A DNA stretch of 45,745 nt from Sphaerotilus sp. (GTDB lineage Bacteria; Pseudomonadota; Gammaproteobacteria; Burkholderiales; Burkholderiaceae_C): positions 1 to 45,745 of the forward strand of contig JAAFKB010000023.1 of assembly GCA_013299055.1 (NCBI GenBank). Reading direction: 5' to 3'. The notes beneath the pieces are model-generated. The model saw only the letters and a program-made list of their open reading frames with translations, did no database searches and had not been told where the DNA came from. Below, in pieces: positions 1-15,723 of the stretch; positions within the stretch are counted from its first letter, which is position 1; the number at the start of each line of letters is the position of its first letter. The position numbers were made by a program, and so were the translations under genes.

Positions 1-1
1 T

Positions 2-2748
<2,747 letters not shown>

Positions 2749-2764
2749 GTTCGCTGAGTTCGAC

Positions 2765-4369
2765 ATGCAACACGACAAGATCCTCATCCTCGACTTCGGC
2801 TCGCAAGTCACCCAGCTCATCGCCCGCCGCGTGCGTGAGGCGCATGTCTACTGCGAGATCCACCCCAACGACGTGTCCGACGAGTTCATCCAGTCGTTCG
2901 CGCCCAAGGGCATCATCCTCAGCGGCAGCCACGCCAGCACCTACGAAGACCACCAGCTGCGCGCCCCGCAGGCGGTGTGGGACGCGGGCGTGCCGGTGCT
3001 CGGCATCTGCTACGGCATGCAGACGATGGCGGTCCAGCTCGGTGGCACCGTCGAGTGGAGTGACCACCGCGAGTTCGGTTACGCCGAGGTCCGCGCCCGT
3101 GGCCACACGAAGCTGCTCGCGGACATCCAGGACTTCGCCACGCCCGAAGGCCACGGCATGCTCAAGGTCTGGATGAGCCACGGCGACAAGGTCACGACGC
3201 TGCCGCCCGGCTTCAAGCTGATGGCGTCCACCCCAAGCTGCCCGATCGCCGGCATGGCCAACGAGGACAAGGGCTACTACGCCGTCCAGTTCCACCCCGA
3301 AGTCACGCACACGCTGCAGGGCGCGGCGCTGCTGAGCCGCTTCGTGCGCGAGATCGCCGGCTGTCAGGGCGACTGGATCATGGGCGACTACATCCAGGAA
3401 GCGGTCGCGAAGATCCGCGAGCAGGTGGGCGACGAAGAGGTGATCCTCGGCCTGTCCGGCGGCGTCGATTCGTCGGTGGCGGCGGCACTGATCCACCGCG
3501 CGATCGGCGACCAGCTCACCTGCGTGTTCGTGGACCACGGCCTGCTTCGCCTCAACGAAGGCGCGATGGTGATGGACATGTTCGCCGGCCGCCTGCACGC
3601 CAAGGTCGTGCACGTCCAGGCCGCCGAGCAGTTCATGGGCCACCTCAAGGGCGTCACCGACCCCGAGCAGAAGCGCAAGATCATCGGCCGCGAGTTCGTC
3701 GAAGTGTTCAAAGCCGAAGCCGCCAAGCTGAAGGCGTCGGGGCAGGGCCACAAGGGCGCGACCTTCCTGGCCCAGGGCACGATCTACCCGGACGTGGTGG
3801 AGAGCGGTGGCACCGCCAGCAAGAAGGCCACGATCAAGAGCCACCACAACGTCGGTGGCCTGCCTGAAAAGCTCGGCCTGAAGCTGCTGGAGCCGCTGCG
3901 CGAGCTGTTCAAGGACGAGGTGCGCGAGCTGGGCGTGGCGCTCGGCCTGCCGCACGAGATGGTGTACCGGCATCCGTTCCCGGGGCCGGGTCTGGGTGTG
4001 CGCATCCTCGGCGAAGTGCGGGCGGATTTCGCCAGCCTGCTGCAGCGCGCCGACCACATCTTCATCGAGGAACTGCGCGGCACCATCGACCCCGCCACAG
4101 GCAAGAGCTGGTACGACCTGACCAGCCAGGCGTTCACGGTGTTCCTGCCAGTCAAGAGCGTCGGCGTGATGGGCGACGGCCGCACCTACGACTACGTCGT
4201 GGCGCTGCGGGCGGTGCAGACCAGCGACTTCATGACGGCAGACTGGGCCGAGCTGCCCTACAGCCTGCTCAAGAAAGTGTCGAGCCGCATCATCAACGAG
4301 GTGCGTGGCATCAACCGCGTGACCTACGACGTGTCGAGCAAGCCGCCCGCGACGATCGAGTGGGAGTGA
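2765..4369 (+). CDS. guaA: GMP synthase (glutamine-hydrolysing)
   Basis: Converts XMP, ATP and glutamine to GMP, completing the pathway begun by guaB. The 534-residue protein has an N-terminal class I glutamine amidotransferase domain (nucleophile Cys in GICYGMQ, His/Glu in FHPEV), an ATP-pyrophosphatase domain with P-loop GLSGGVDSS near residue 230, and the C-terminal dimerisation/XMP domain with [11 protein letters not shown]. The frame is open upstream of 2765, but the ATG at 2765 gives [14 protein letters not shown], the normal start, so that site was chosen. It ends 6 bp before the oppositely oriented HDOD gene, leaving no room for a separate terminator. All key residues are present. Confidence 0.97.
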   Translation: MQHDKILILDFGSQVTQLIARRVREAHVYCEIHPNDVSDEFIQSFAPKGIILSGSHASTYEDHQLRAPQAVWDAGVPVLGICYGMQTMAVQLGGTVEWSDHREFGYAEVRARGHTKLLADIQDFATPEGHGMLKVWMSHGDKVTTLPPGFKLMASTPSCPIAGMANEDKGYYAVQFHPEVTHTLQGAALLSRFVREIAGCQGDWIMGDYIQEAVAKIREQVGDEEVILGLSGGVDSSVAAALIHRAIGDQLTCVFVDHGLLRLNEGAMVMDMFAGRLHAKVVHVQAAEQFMGHLKGVTDPEQKRKIIGREFVEVFKAEAAKLKASGQGHKGATFLAQGTIYPDVVESGGTASKKATIKSHHNVGGLPEKLGLKLLEPLRELFKDEVRELGVALGLPHEMVYRHPFPGPGLGVRILGEVRADFASLLQRADHIFIEELRGTIDPATGKSWYDLTSQAFTVFLPVKSVGVMGDGRTYDYVVALRAVQTSDFMTADWAELPYSLLKKVSSRIINEVRGINRVTYDVSSKPPATIEWE

Positions 4370-4375
4370 GCCGGT

Positions 4376-5509
4376 TCAGCCCGATGCGAATGCCATGTTG
4401 AGGGCATCCAGCAGGGCGTGATTGACTTCCTGCCGTGTGGTGGCGGTGGCTTCATGGATCGCTTCCGGATCCATCGGTGACTCGCTTTCCAGCAGGCGGG
4501 CCAGTTGCAGATAGGGCGCCAGCGGGCCGGTGCCACGCACCAGGCTGTCCTTGACCTCTGCCGTGATGGGCATGGTGTCCAGCAGCGCGGCCATCGGCTT
4601 GCCCAGCATCTGGTCCAGCAGCGAAAACGCGCCGCACAGGAACAGGTCGCCGTGGTCGTCCAGATTGCCCTGGCAGGCGGCGATCTTCTGCAGCAGGAAG
4701 GCCCGCCGGATCGCCGCCTGCATCAAGGGGCGGGTGCGGGGGGTCTCGACCGAGGACGCCAGCAGCAGCGCCACCCACTGCCGCAGCCGCGCATACCCCA
4801 GCATCATGATGGCGTGGCGCAGCGAGCTGACCTCCGAGCGCAGGTTGCAGGCGGCCGAATTCAGGTAGCCCATCAACCGGAACGCCAGGGTCGGGCTGCG
4901 GTCCAGGCAGGCTTCTAGCTTGTCGACCGAGTCGCCTTGGTCGATGCGCCGCAGGATCTCCAGCACCAGCCGGATGTCGGCTTCACCGTTGCCGGAGCTG
5001 GGTGTCACCGGGTTGTGGACAGGCCAGCCCAGCGTGGTGGTCGCGCTGTGCCGGAAGGCCGACTCCATCTGGTCGAGGGTGCGCACGCCGGTGAGCAGCC
5101 GCTGCTCGCCCAGGACTGGCGAGCCCAGGAGCGTGCGGCTCGCCAGTGTGGCGTGTGGCGGGACACGCTGCTGGCAGACCAGCGTGAGGCCCCGGTCGGC
5201 CATGCGCTGCAGGCGGGCCAGTGATGCTGCGTCGTCCAGCAGTGCGATGTGGTAGTCGAGCCAGGTGGTACTCGGCAGCGCATCCAGGGCGGGACAGGCC
5301 AGCGCCTCGGGAGTCGAGATCGGCAGCATCCACTGCGCACTGGGGCCGCACAGGAACTGGACCAGCTCCGGCAGCAAGGCTTCAGGCGCAGGAGCGTCCA
5401 CGCCCGGCAACATCTGCCAGTCCAGCCGAATGGCCAGCAATCGGCCATTGCCGCCATGCACGGCGGCGTGTCGCAGCGTGATCTGATTCAATGCAGAAGC
5501 GTGGGGCAT
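4376..5509 (-). CDS. HDOD-domain signalling protein
   Basis: Cytoplasmic protein of 377 residues. The C-terminal half (about residues 165-370) fits the HDOD domain, a helical, non-catalytic relative of HD phosphohydrolases common in bacterial signalling proteins; visible landmarks are SPTLAFRLMGYLNSAA and LRHAIMMLGYARLRQWV. The N-terminal half looks like the degenerate EAL-like part of YuxH-type proteins but keeps no catalytic EAL motif, so c-di-GMP hydrolysis is not expected. ATG at 5509 was chosen; an in-frame TTG at 5533 would add eight residues. It begins about 33 bp after the stop of the large histidine kinase on the same strand, so the two are probably one transcript and may share a pathway. 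The output is unknown. Confidence 0.85.
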   Translation of the reverse strand: MPHASALNQITLRHAAVHGGNGRLLAIRLDWQMLPGVDAPAPEALLPELVQFLCGPSAQWMLPISTPEALACPALDALPSTTWLDYHIALLDDAASLARLQRMADRGLTLVCQQRVPPHATLASRTLLGSPVLGEQRLLTGVRTLDQMESAFRHSATTTLGWPVHNPVTPSSGNGEADIRLVLEILRRIDQGDSVDKLEACLDRSPTLAFRLMGYLNSAACNLRSEVSSLRHAIMMLGYARLRQWVALLLASSVETPRTRPLMQAAIRRAFLLQKIAACQGNLDDHGDLFLCGAFSLLDQMLGKPMAALLDTMPITAEVKDSLVRGTGPLAPYLQLARLLESESPMDPEAIHEATATTRQEVNHALLDALNMAFASG

Positions 5510-5541
5510 GCCGGGTGTCGCTGGAAGCGCCAAGGTGGGTG

Positions 5542-9861
<4,320 letters not shown>

Positions 9862-10073
9862 GCAGGGAGCAGTCTCGGACAACAAGTGGAACGCAAAGGG
9901 GATTGACCAGATTGTTCGTGCTGTCTGGCGCGGCGAGCGTGGGAAACGCAGCGGGTTCGTTGCCCTGTTCGCCCGCTGGCCGGTGTCCGGGGGTCTTGCA
10001 GCCCAGCGGTTTAAAGCCCCACGGTGAAGCGCCGATAAAACCAGCGGGATACGTCAACCGGGCCCTGCCAGAC

Positions 10074-11309
10074 ATGCTTTCTGTCCATCCGACTGCCTCA
10101 CCCCCGGCGGGCACCGCGTCCAGCTGGGCCTTTCCCCATTCACATGCCACCCGGGATCCACGGCTGGACCTGATGCGTGGTTTCGTCTTCGTGCTGCTCT
10201 TTGCCGTGCATTTCGATGTCTTTTCGGTCTACACCTTCCTGTCCTGGGAGCGCATCGGCGTGGTCTCGTCGGCGGAGACGTTCGTGGCGCTGGCCGGCAT
10301 CGTGGTGGGCATCGTGTTCGGCCGGAAGATGCGGGTCGATGGCCTGCGTGCGTGCGTGCGGCCGATGCTGTCGCGGGCGCTGGACCTGTACAAGGCCAAC
10401 CTGATCGTCATCCTGCTCATCGGGGTGCTGCGCTACCAGCCCTGGCTGGAGATGGCCGAGGTCACGAGCTTCACCGACCCCTACACCGGCAGGGTCTATC
10501 CGCTGTATCCGCTGCTGTCGGAAGGGGTGTGGAAGCTGTTGCTGGACGCGGCGCTGCTGCGCTGTGGTCCTCATCAGTTCCAGGTGATCGGCCTGTACGT
10601 GGTGCTGTTCCTGCTGTCGCCGCTGGTGCTGTACTGCATTGACCGGCGCAAGACGCTGTGGCTGTCGGCGGCGAGCGTGGCGCTCTACACCTGCAACTTC
10701 CTGCTGCCCGAGACGGTGCCCGGCACCGCGGAACTGCGCTTGACCGGAGCCCAGTTCGAGTACGCCTTCCCGCTGGCCGCCTGGCAGCTGCTGTACGTGC
10801 ATGCCGTCATCGCCGGTGTGTTCAAGGAGCAGATCGTCGAATACCTGTCCCGCGCCAGCACGCGCTGGCTGGTCTGGCTGAGCGTGGCGCTCACGGCGGC
10901 CTTCCTGGTGTTCACCCTCAACCACCCGATGGACAAGTTCCCGCCCTGGGCCCAGCTGCGCCTGCTCGACGACCAGCAGTTCCTCGACCTCTACCAGCGC
11001 TTTTTCCTGAAGCACAACCTGGGTCCGGGGCGCCTGCTCAACGAGGTGGTCCTCTTCATCAGCGGCTTTGCGCTGCTGACGGTGTGCTGGCGTCCGATCG
11101 AGCGGGCCTTGGGGTGGTTCCTGATCCCGCTGGGCAGTGCTTCGCTCTACGTCTTCACGGTCCACGTCTTCCTGGTGCTGCTGGTCGACAACACGCCGCT
11201 GGGCGAGTCGACCCATTTTCTGGTGAACAGCCTCCTGCACACCGGCTTGCTGCTGCTGGTGTGGTGGGCGGTGAAGCGGGAGTGGCTGTTCCGCTGGGTG
11301 CCGCACTGA
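10074..11309 (+). CDS. OpgC-like membrane acyltransferase
   Basis: A 411-residue polytopic inner-membrane protein with about ten hydrophobic segments. RDPRLDLMRG just before the first helix, and SSAETFVALAGIVVGIVFGR after it, match the OpgC family, which succinylates osmoregulated periplasmic glucans and is related to acyltransferase-3 proteins. The symbol is left blank because the substrate here may be another glycan. The frame is open far upstream, but the ATG at 10074 leaves a 26-residue polar leader before the conserved motif and is the most plausible start. No strong Shine-Dalgarno sequence is visible. The roughly 210-bp gap to the divergent kinase gene (9862-10073) shows only weak promoter-like hexamers. 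The gene converges on the SGNH gene that ends the polysaccharide operon, suggesting a shared role in acyl decoration (inference). Confidence 0.85.
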   Translation: MLSVHPTASPPAGTASSWAFPHSHATRDPRLDLMRGFVFVLLFAVHFDVFSVYTFLSWERIGVVSSAETFVALAGIVVGIVFGRKMRVDGLRACVRPMLSRALDLYKANLIVILLIGVLRYQPWLEMAEVTSFTDPYTGRVYPLYPLLSEGVWKLLLDAALLRCGPHQFQVIGLYVVLFLLSPLVLYCIDRRKTLWLSAASVALYTCNFLLPETVPGTAELRLTGAQFEYAFPLAAWQLLYVHAVIAGVFKEQIVEYLSRASTRWLVWLSVALTAAFLVFTLNHPMDKFPPWAQLRLLDDQQFLDLYQRFFLKHNLGPGRLLNEVVLFISGFALLTVCWRPIERALGWFLIPLGSASLYVFTVHVFLVLLVDNTPLGESTHFLVNSLLHTGLLLLVWWAVKREWLFRWVPH

Positions 11310-11326
11310 CGCGGCGGCTGGGTCGG

Positions 11327-11342
11327 CCCGGATCGGTCCGGG
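11327..11342. terminator. GC-rich hairpin between convergent genes
   Basis: A perfect inverted repeat, CCCGGA-TCGG-TCCGGG, lies in the 37-bp gap between the ends of the OpgC-like gene (plus) and the SGNH gene (minus). Its position suits a bidirectional transcription stop, but there is no T-run on either strand, so a classical Rho-independent terminator is not certain. Confidence 0.45.
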
Positions 11343-11346
11343 TCGG

Positions 11347-12144
11347 TCAGCGCAATTCCTGCACCGTGGTCCAGGCAACGGTCTGCAGGAAGCGGGCGAT
11401 CTCGGGGTCGATCCCGGCGGTGTAGCGGCTGCCCACCGGCGACTGGCCCGTGGTGGCGGCGAAGACGGTGCAGGCGGCCAGGTAGGTGCCCCGCATGGTC
11501 GGGTGGCGCAGGTCGGGCTGGTGCAGCCGGATGTCCGGCCGCAGCGCCAGTGCCCGGGCAAAGGCCAGACCGGCGGGGACCACCGGCACCTCCAGCTGGC
11601 GCCCTGCGTCGGCATACGCCTGTGCCAGCAACGCCGTCATCTCCGGGCGGTCCTGGTAGGCCCAGCTCATGAAGAACACCGGGCGTGCCCCATGGGCCCG
11701 GACCACCTCCACCTGCCGTCCCATGCGTTCCACGAACCCTTCGCGCAGTGTCGGGTGGGTGGCGCACTGGCTGCAGTCCATCAGCAAGACCGTGTCGAAA
11801 CGGCGCCCCTGCGGTTCGAAGACGACGGTGTTGTGCGCGTCGAAGCGGTAGGTGCCCAGTCCCCCCTGGCGCAGCAGGCTGGGCAGGTCATGCCAGTCGA
11901 TCCCGGCCCCGCTGATGGTGGCCGAGATGGCCTGGTAGGCGGGGCCGCCGGCCGCCTGGGCCAGGGCCTCGACGTGGCTGTGCATGCTGTTGTTGGAATA
12001 GAAGTAGCTGTTGCCGACCCAGAGGGCCGAGTGGCTGGCAGGTGTCTTGGCGGGCACGGGTGCGGGGGCCTGCGCCTGTGCGGCGAGCGTGGGCAGTGCG
12101 GCACCCAGTGCCATGCCCAGGTGGCGGAGGAGAAGCGGTGTCAT
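11347..12144 (-). CDS. Secreted SGNH/GDSL-family hydrolase
   Basis: Product of 265 residues with an N-terminal signal peptide ending near AAQAQA, so it is periplasmic or exported. ALWVGNSYFYSNNSMHSH resembles block I of SGNH hydrolases in the variant where GNS replaces GDS, and the C-terminal DLRHPTMRGTYLAA supplies a D..H pair like the family's catalytic Asp-His; the relation is closest in style to DUF4886-type proteins. Likely chemistry is removal or transfer of acyl (acetyl) groups on a glycan. ATG at 12144 overlaps the stop of the upstream DUF3131 gene by 4 bp, making it the last gene of the long minus-strand operon. The substrate is inferred only from context. Confidence 0.75.
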   Translation of the reverse strand: MTPLLLRHLGMALGAALPTLAAQAQAPAPVPAKTPASHSALWVGNSYFYSNNSMHSHVEALAQAAGGPAYQAISATISGAGIDWHDLPSLLRQGGLGTYRFDAHNTVVFEPQGRRFDTVLLMDCSQCATHPTLREGFVERMGRQVEVVRAHGARPVFFMSWAYQDRPEMTALLAQAYADAGRQLEVPVVPAGLAFARALALRPDIRLHQPDLRHPTMRGTYLAACTVFAATTGQSPVGSRYTAGIDPEIARFLQTVAWTTVQELR

Positions 12145-14276
12145 GCGGGTGTCCTGGGGGTCGGTGGTGGCGGGTGCAGGGCCGGGCACTGGTGGTCCAC
12201 CGGGTTGTCCACCCGCAGGACCGGAACGCCGCCACGCAGGGTGTGGTACAGCGACAGCAGCACGCTGGCGTTGGTGTCCAGCGTCAGGGCGCGGTTGAGT
12301 TCGCCCGAGAGGTAGCGGCCACCGTGCAGCCCGTGGTCCGAGGTCTCCAGCTGGTCTGCCAGCGCCCGGGCCGACCGGGTGGCGGGGCTGGCGTCAATGG
12401 CGGACCACAGATAGGCGGCCTTGGTGCTGAAGCTGGCGAGTTCCGGCCGTGGTCGGCGGTCATAGCCCGTGACCAGCCACTGCCCCGCTGTGGAGCCGTC
12501 GTCGGTCAGCGTGCCGTGGACGAACCAGGGGGCTCGGTCCAGCAGCTCGTCGGCCACCATCACGGGGTGGCCTCGGTGCTGGGCCAGTTGGTGCTGTGCG
12601 GTCAACACGGCCCGGGCGGCCGCCTCGAAGCAGCCGTCCAGGCCACCGAATTCGATGATCCCACGGGCGAACCCATCGGCCGAGAGCGTTCCTCCTTCGC
12701 GCCGGTCTGCCGGCACCGGGCCTGCCGCGCTCCGGGCGAGCCACACCTCGTCGTAGCCGAACATCTGTGGCAACACGATGCCCCACAGCGACAGTGCGGC
12801 TGCAGTGAGGTGCTGGCGGCCCAGGCGCAGGTCACGCTGGACCAGCTCGCGCTGGCCGTCGTGCAGCACACTGTGGAGCTGCCCCGAGGCCACCAGCCGC
12901 TGCAGCCGCAGCCGTGCGAACACCGTGTCGACGGCAGGGGCCAGGTCTGGCGTGGCCTGCGCCAGTGCCTTGAGCCACAGCAGCAAGCGCCCGATGTCTT
13001 CCGCCGACCAGCCACTGCCCTGGGTGGACGCCCGGGCGCTCAGGTCCAGCATCCGGCCGGTGCGGCTGTCGTACTCGCGGTTGAACAGTTCCTGCTGGTA
13101 CAGCGGCAGGCCACCCAGCGTGTGCAGGAGCTGCCGCAGATGGACCACGAATTCCTGCGGGTCGATGAACTGCAGCGCCCGTGCCGACAGGTAGGCACTC
13201 ACGGTCATCGCGATGTCCGCGACCGTCGTCACGGGGTAGCCGTCCTTGCCGTTCACCAGCCCGGTGGTCGGTTGGCGGTTGAGCTGCACGTAGCGCCAGG
13301 CGAGCAACGCGGTCTCGCGCTCCTGGACACTCAGGCCACGCGCTGTGCCGGGGCGGGTCTGGAACTGGCGTGGCAAATGGGCGGACTGCAGCGCAATGGC
13401 CGAGCCGTGGGTGGGCGGGGCCTCGGCGCGGGCCGAGACGACCGCGGTGGCGGTGCGTGGCAGCCAGGACGCGGGTGCGCTCTCCGGGGGGATGGGAGGC
13501 AGCACCGTGACCGGGACTGGTGCGGGCGGCGGTGGTGGTGGTGGCCATCGCGTCTGCGCCGATGCCACCGGCTGGACGGCCGCGGCGGCCTCGGTTGTGG
13601 CCGATGTGGCAGGTGCAGCCTCCGGCTGCAGGCCCGCGCGCCCGGGGCCGGTGTGGCGGGCGGCCTCGTGGCGGACGCTGCCATAGCGCGGCTGCGGGGT
13701 GGCGATGTCCTCGTCTTCGGTGGCGCGGCCAGCCCCTGCCATGTACTGCGGTGTGACATTGCTGAGGTCCGTGGAGCCGTCGCGCACCTCCGCCAGCCCG
13801 GTGCGCGGGCCGGTGTACTGCAGCAATCCGATCTGCCGGACCAGATCGACCAGCATCTGTTCGTCCGTGCTCAGCGCCGGGGGCACCGAGGACTCGGTCT
13901 GCGAGAGCTGGCGCTCCAGCGTCTTCCAGCGCAGCCGCAGGGCCTCGCGGTCCTGCTCCCAGCTGGCCCCGGCCTCCAGGTAGCGGCGGATCGCGTCAGA
14001 CCAGCTGGCATAGGCCCGGGCGTCGCCGGCCCGCTCATAGGCGATGGCTGCCAGCACGTGGGCATGGGCCGCTTCGCGCAGACCGGCGGGCAAGCGGCGC
14101 TGCGCCGAGGCCTGCGCCACCCGCAGCCAGGCCTCGGCGGCCAGCAGCGGCCGGTCGTTGCGCAGGTGGAACCAGCCAGCGTGGGTGGCGGGCGGAAAGG
14201 ACTGGGCGCTGGCCGCCAGGCTGGCCATGGCCAGCAGACCGGCCGCGAGCATCCGGGCGATGGGCGTGCGGAGCAT
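12141..14276 (-). CDS. Secreted DUF3131 protein with helical N-terminus and Pro-rich linker
   Basis: A 711-residue protein, the fourth and most diverged of four consecutive DUF3131 genes. A signal peptide (about residues 1-24, ending SLAASAQS) sends it to the periplasm. Residues 25-175 look helical and repeat-like (LAAEAWLRVAQASAQ, HAHVLAAIAYERAGD), possibly TPR-like. A low-complexity Ala/Pro linker with a run of seven prolines encoded by GGT repeats near 13524-13544 covers about 200-320. The DUF3131-like part begins near 330 with YVQLNRQPTTGLVNGKDGYP and TTVADIAMTVSAYLSA and runs to the C-terminus. DUF3131 is a family of unknown function predicted to be all-helical, so catalysis is not claimed. 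It starts 4 bp after the upstream gene and overlaps the SGNH start by 4 bp. Confidence 0.85.
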   Translation of the reverse strand: MLRTPIARMLAAGLLAMASLAASAQSFPPATHAGWFHLRNDRPLLAAEAWLRVAQASAQRRLPAGLREAAHAHVLAAIAYERAGDARAYASWSDAIRRYLEAGASWEQDREALRLRWKTLERQLSQTESSVPPALSTDEQMLVDLVRQIGLLQYTGPRTGLAEVRDGSTDLSNVTPQYMAGAGRATEDEDIATPQPRYGSVRHEAARHTGPGRAGLQPEAAPATSATTEAAAAVQPVASAQTRWPPPPPPPAPVPVTVLPPIPPESAPASWLPRTATAVVSARAEAPPTHGSAIALQSAHLPRQFQTRPGTARGLSVQERETALLAWRYVQLNRQPTTGLVNGKDGYPVTTVADIAMTVSAYLSARALQFIDPQEFVVHLRQLLHTLGGLPLYQQELFNREYDSRTGRMLDLSARASTQGSGWSAEDIGRLLLWLKALAQATPDLAPAVDTVFARLRLQRLVASGQLHSVLHDGQRELVQRDLRLGRQHLTAAALSLWGIVLPQMFGYDEVWLARSAAGPVPADRREGGTLSADGFARGIIEFGGLDGCFEAAARAVLTAQHQLAQHRGHPVMVADELLDRAPWFVHGTLTDDGSTAGQWLVTGYDRRPRPELASFSTKAAYLWSAIDASPATRSARALADQLETSDHGLHGGRYLSGELNRALTLDTNASVLLSLYHTLRGGVPVLRVDNPVDHQCPALHPPPPTPRTPA

Positions 14277-14280
14277 CGTT

Positions 14281-15723
14281 TCAGCGCAGGAAAGACCGTC
14301 CGTCGGTGGTGGTCGGGGCCGTGCAGACCGGACGCTCGACGGGGAAACAACGCTGGGGGCGGTTGAACTGGTCGCTCAGCGTGTGGCCGAAATAGCCGAT
14401 CTGCGACTGTTTCGGGTACTGGCGGCCCTGGACCTTGTACAGCAGCGCCTGCAGCACGAAGGCATTGGTCGACAGGGTCAGCAGATCCTCGTAGCCCCCG
14501 GAGGCTTCGTAGCGGCCCTCGAACCAGCCCTTTTCCTTCTGGTGGAGGGCTTCGACGGCCAACAGCAGGCGGTCGGTGTAGGGCGTGCGCGAGAGCACCC
14601 ACATCCCGAACACCGCCTTGGTGGCCACCATCGACATGCCGTCGACCTGCTTCCCCTGGTCGGACAGGGTGTTCCAGGCGTAGCCAGAGGAGAAGATGGT
14701 GTCGTGGACAAAGAAGGGTGGCTTCTGCACGGGGTGGTCGGTACGCGCGGTCAGGACGCCTTGTTTCTGGTAACGCAGCTCCTGGATCTTGATGATGTCC
14801 TCGGTCAGCTTGCGCAGCGTGTCGCTTTCCTGGCGGTTGCCCAGGTGCTTGGGGTCGCGGGGGTAGTCCCAGCCGAACTCGATGCCCAGCAGCACGTAGG
14901 GCATGGTCACGACCGGGGCGATCTCGCCCGTGACCCGGTCATCGCGGGCGTCGACCTGCAGCTTGATGCCCATGACATCGACCGCTTCCCAGGGCGCCGT
15001 GACCGCCGACTTGCGGGTCTCGAATCCCCAGGCGGCGAATCCGGCACTGGCGTACTGCAGGTAGCCCAGGCGGCCTTCCTGTGCGGGCGAGGTGCGTCCG
15101 GCCTTGTTGCCCGTGCCGAACAGCACGCCGCAATCGTCGATCACGGGACAGAAGTTCCAGCGCAGCACCACCTTGTCGAAGTATTCACGCAGGTGCGGAT
15201 ACCGCTGGCCGGCGATCTTCATCCAGGTCAGCAGCCGCCCGATCTCGATGGCCGACCAGCCGATGTCGGCCGGCTGGTTCGAGAAGTTCACCATCAGGCC
15301 GTTCTGGGTGTTGTAGACCCGGTTCGGCAGCGCCAGGTTCGACAGCGGCATGTTGTTGAGGAAGTCCAGCAGCTTGGACACCCGGCGGTCGAACTCCAGC
15401 AGGTCGATCAGGCCGAGCTGGTTGGCGGCCACCAGCGCCGCCAGGTAGTCACCGATCTGCCAGACCGTGGTGGTGGGCACCTTGTCGACCGAATTGACCA
15501 GCCCCGTGGCGGGCACCGTGTTGTTCTCGATGTACTTCCACGCGGTCTTGGCCCAGTCGAGTTCCTTGGGGGTGAGCTTGCCCATGCGGCCCACATGGCC
15601 GATCTGCATCACTTCCTGTGCTGCCCGGTCGACGCCGCGTGCGACCACGCCACAGCCGGTGCTGGTCAGCGCGGCCGCACCTGCCAGGATGGCGAGTAGT
15701 CTTTGAAACGTTGGTCTTCGCAT
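14281..15723 (-). CDS. DUF3131 lipoprotein (third of four)
   Basis: A 480-residue predicted lipoprotein. The N-terminus MRRPTFQRLLAILAGAAALT is followed by STGC, a slightly weak lipobox; Gly at +2 would favour the outer membrane. The mature part carries the DUF3131 hallmarks WKYIENNTVPATGLVNSV and TTTVWQIGDYLAALVAANQL near residues 60-100 and keeps homology to its two upstream neighbours to the end (GRLGYLQYASAGFAAWGFE, FVHDTIFSSGYAWNT). The ATG at 15723 was chosen because it gives the lipoprotein signal; this start lies 58 bp inside the previous gene, an unusually long overlap in a different frame. Function unknown; context suggests handling of the polymer made by the GT2 synthase. Confidence 0.88.
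   Translation of the reverse strand: MRRPTFQRLLAILAGAAALTSTGCGVVARGVDRAAQEVMQIGHVGRMGKLTPKELDWAKTAWKYIENNTVPATGLVNSVDKVPTTTVWQIGDYLAALVAANQLGLIDLLEFDRRVSKLLDFLNNMPLSNLALPNRVYNTQNGLMVNFSNQPADIGWSAIEIGRLLTWMKIAGQRYPHLREYFDKVVLRWNFCPVIDDCGVLFGTGNKAGRTSPAQEGRLGYLQYASAGFAAWGFETRKSAVTAPWEAVDVMGIKLQVDARDDRVTGEIAPVVTMPYVLLGIEFGWDYPRDPKHLGNRQESDTLRKLTEDIIKIQELRYQKQGVLTARTDHPVQKPPFFVHDTIFSSGYAWNTLSDQGKQVDGMSMVATKAVFGMWVLSRTPYTDRLLLAVEALHQKEKGWFEGRYEASGGYEDLLTLSTNAFVLQALLYKVQGRQYPKQSQIGYFGHTLSDQFNRPQRCFPVERPVCTAPTTTDGRSFLR

Noticed and set aside
4376-5509. Active EAL phosphodiesterase
   Set aside because: The N-terminal half resembles an EAL fold only loosely and has no EAL or DDFG-type catalytic motifs.
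13524-13544. GGT repeat as a phase-variable microsatellite
   Set aside because: The unit is three bases and lies in a Pro-rich linker, so changes would not shift the frame.
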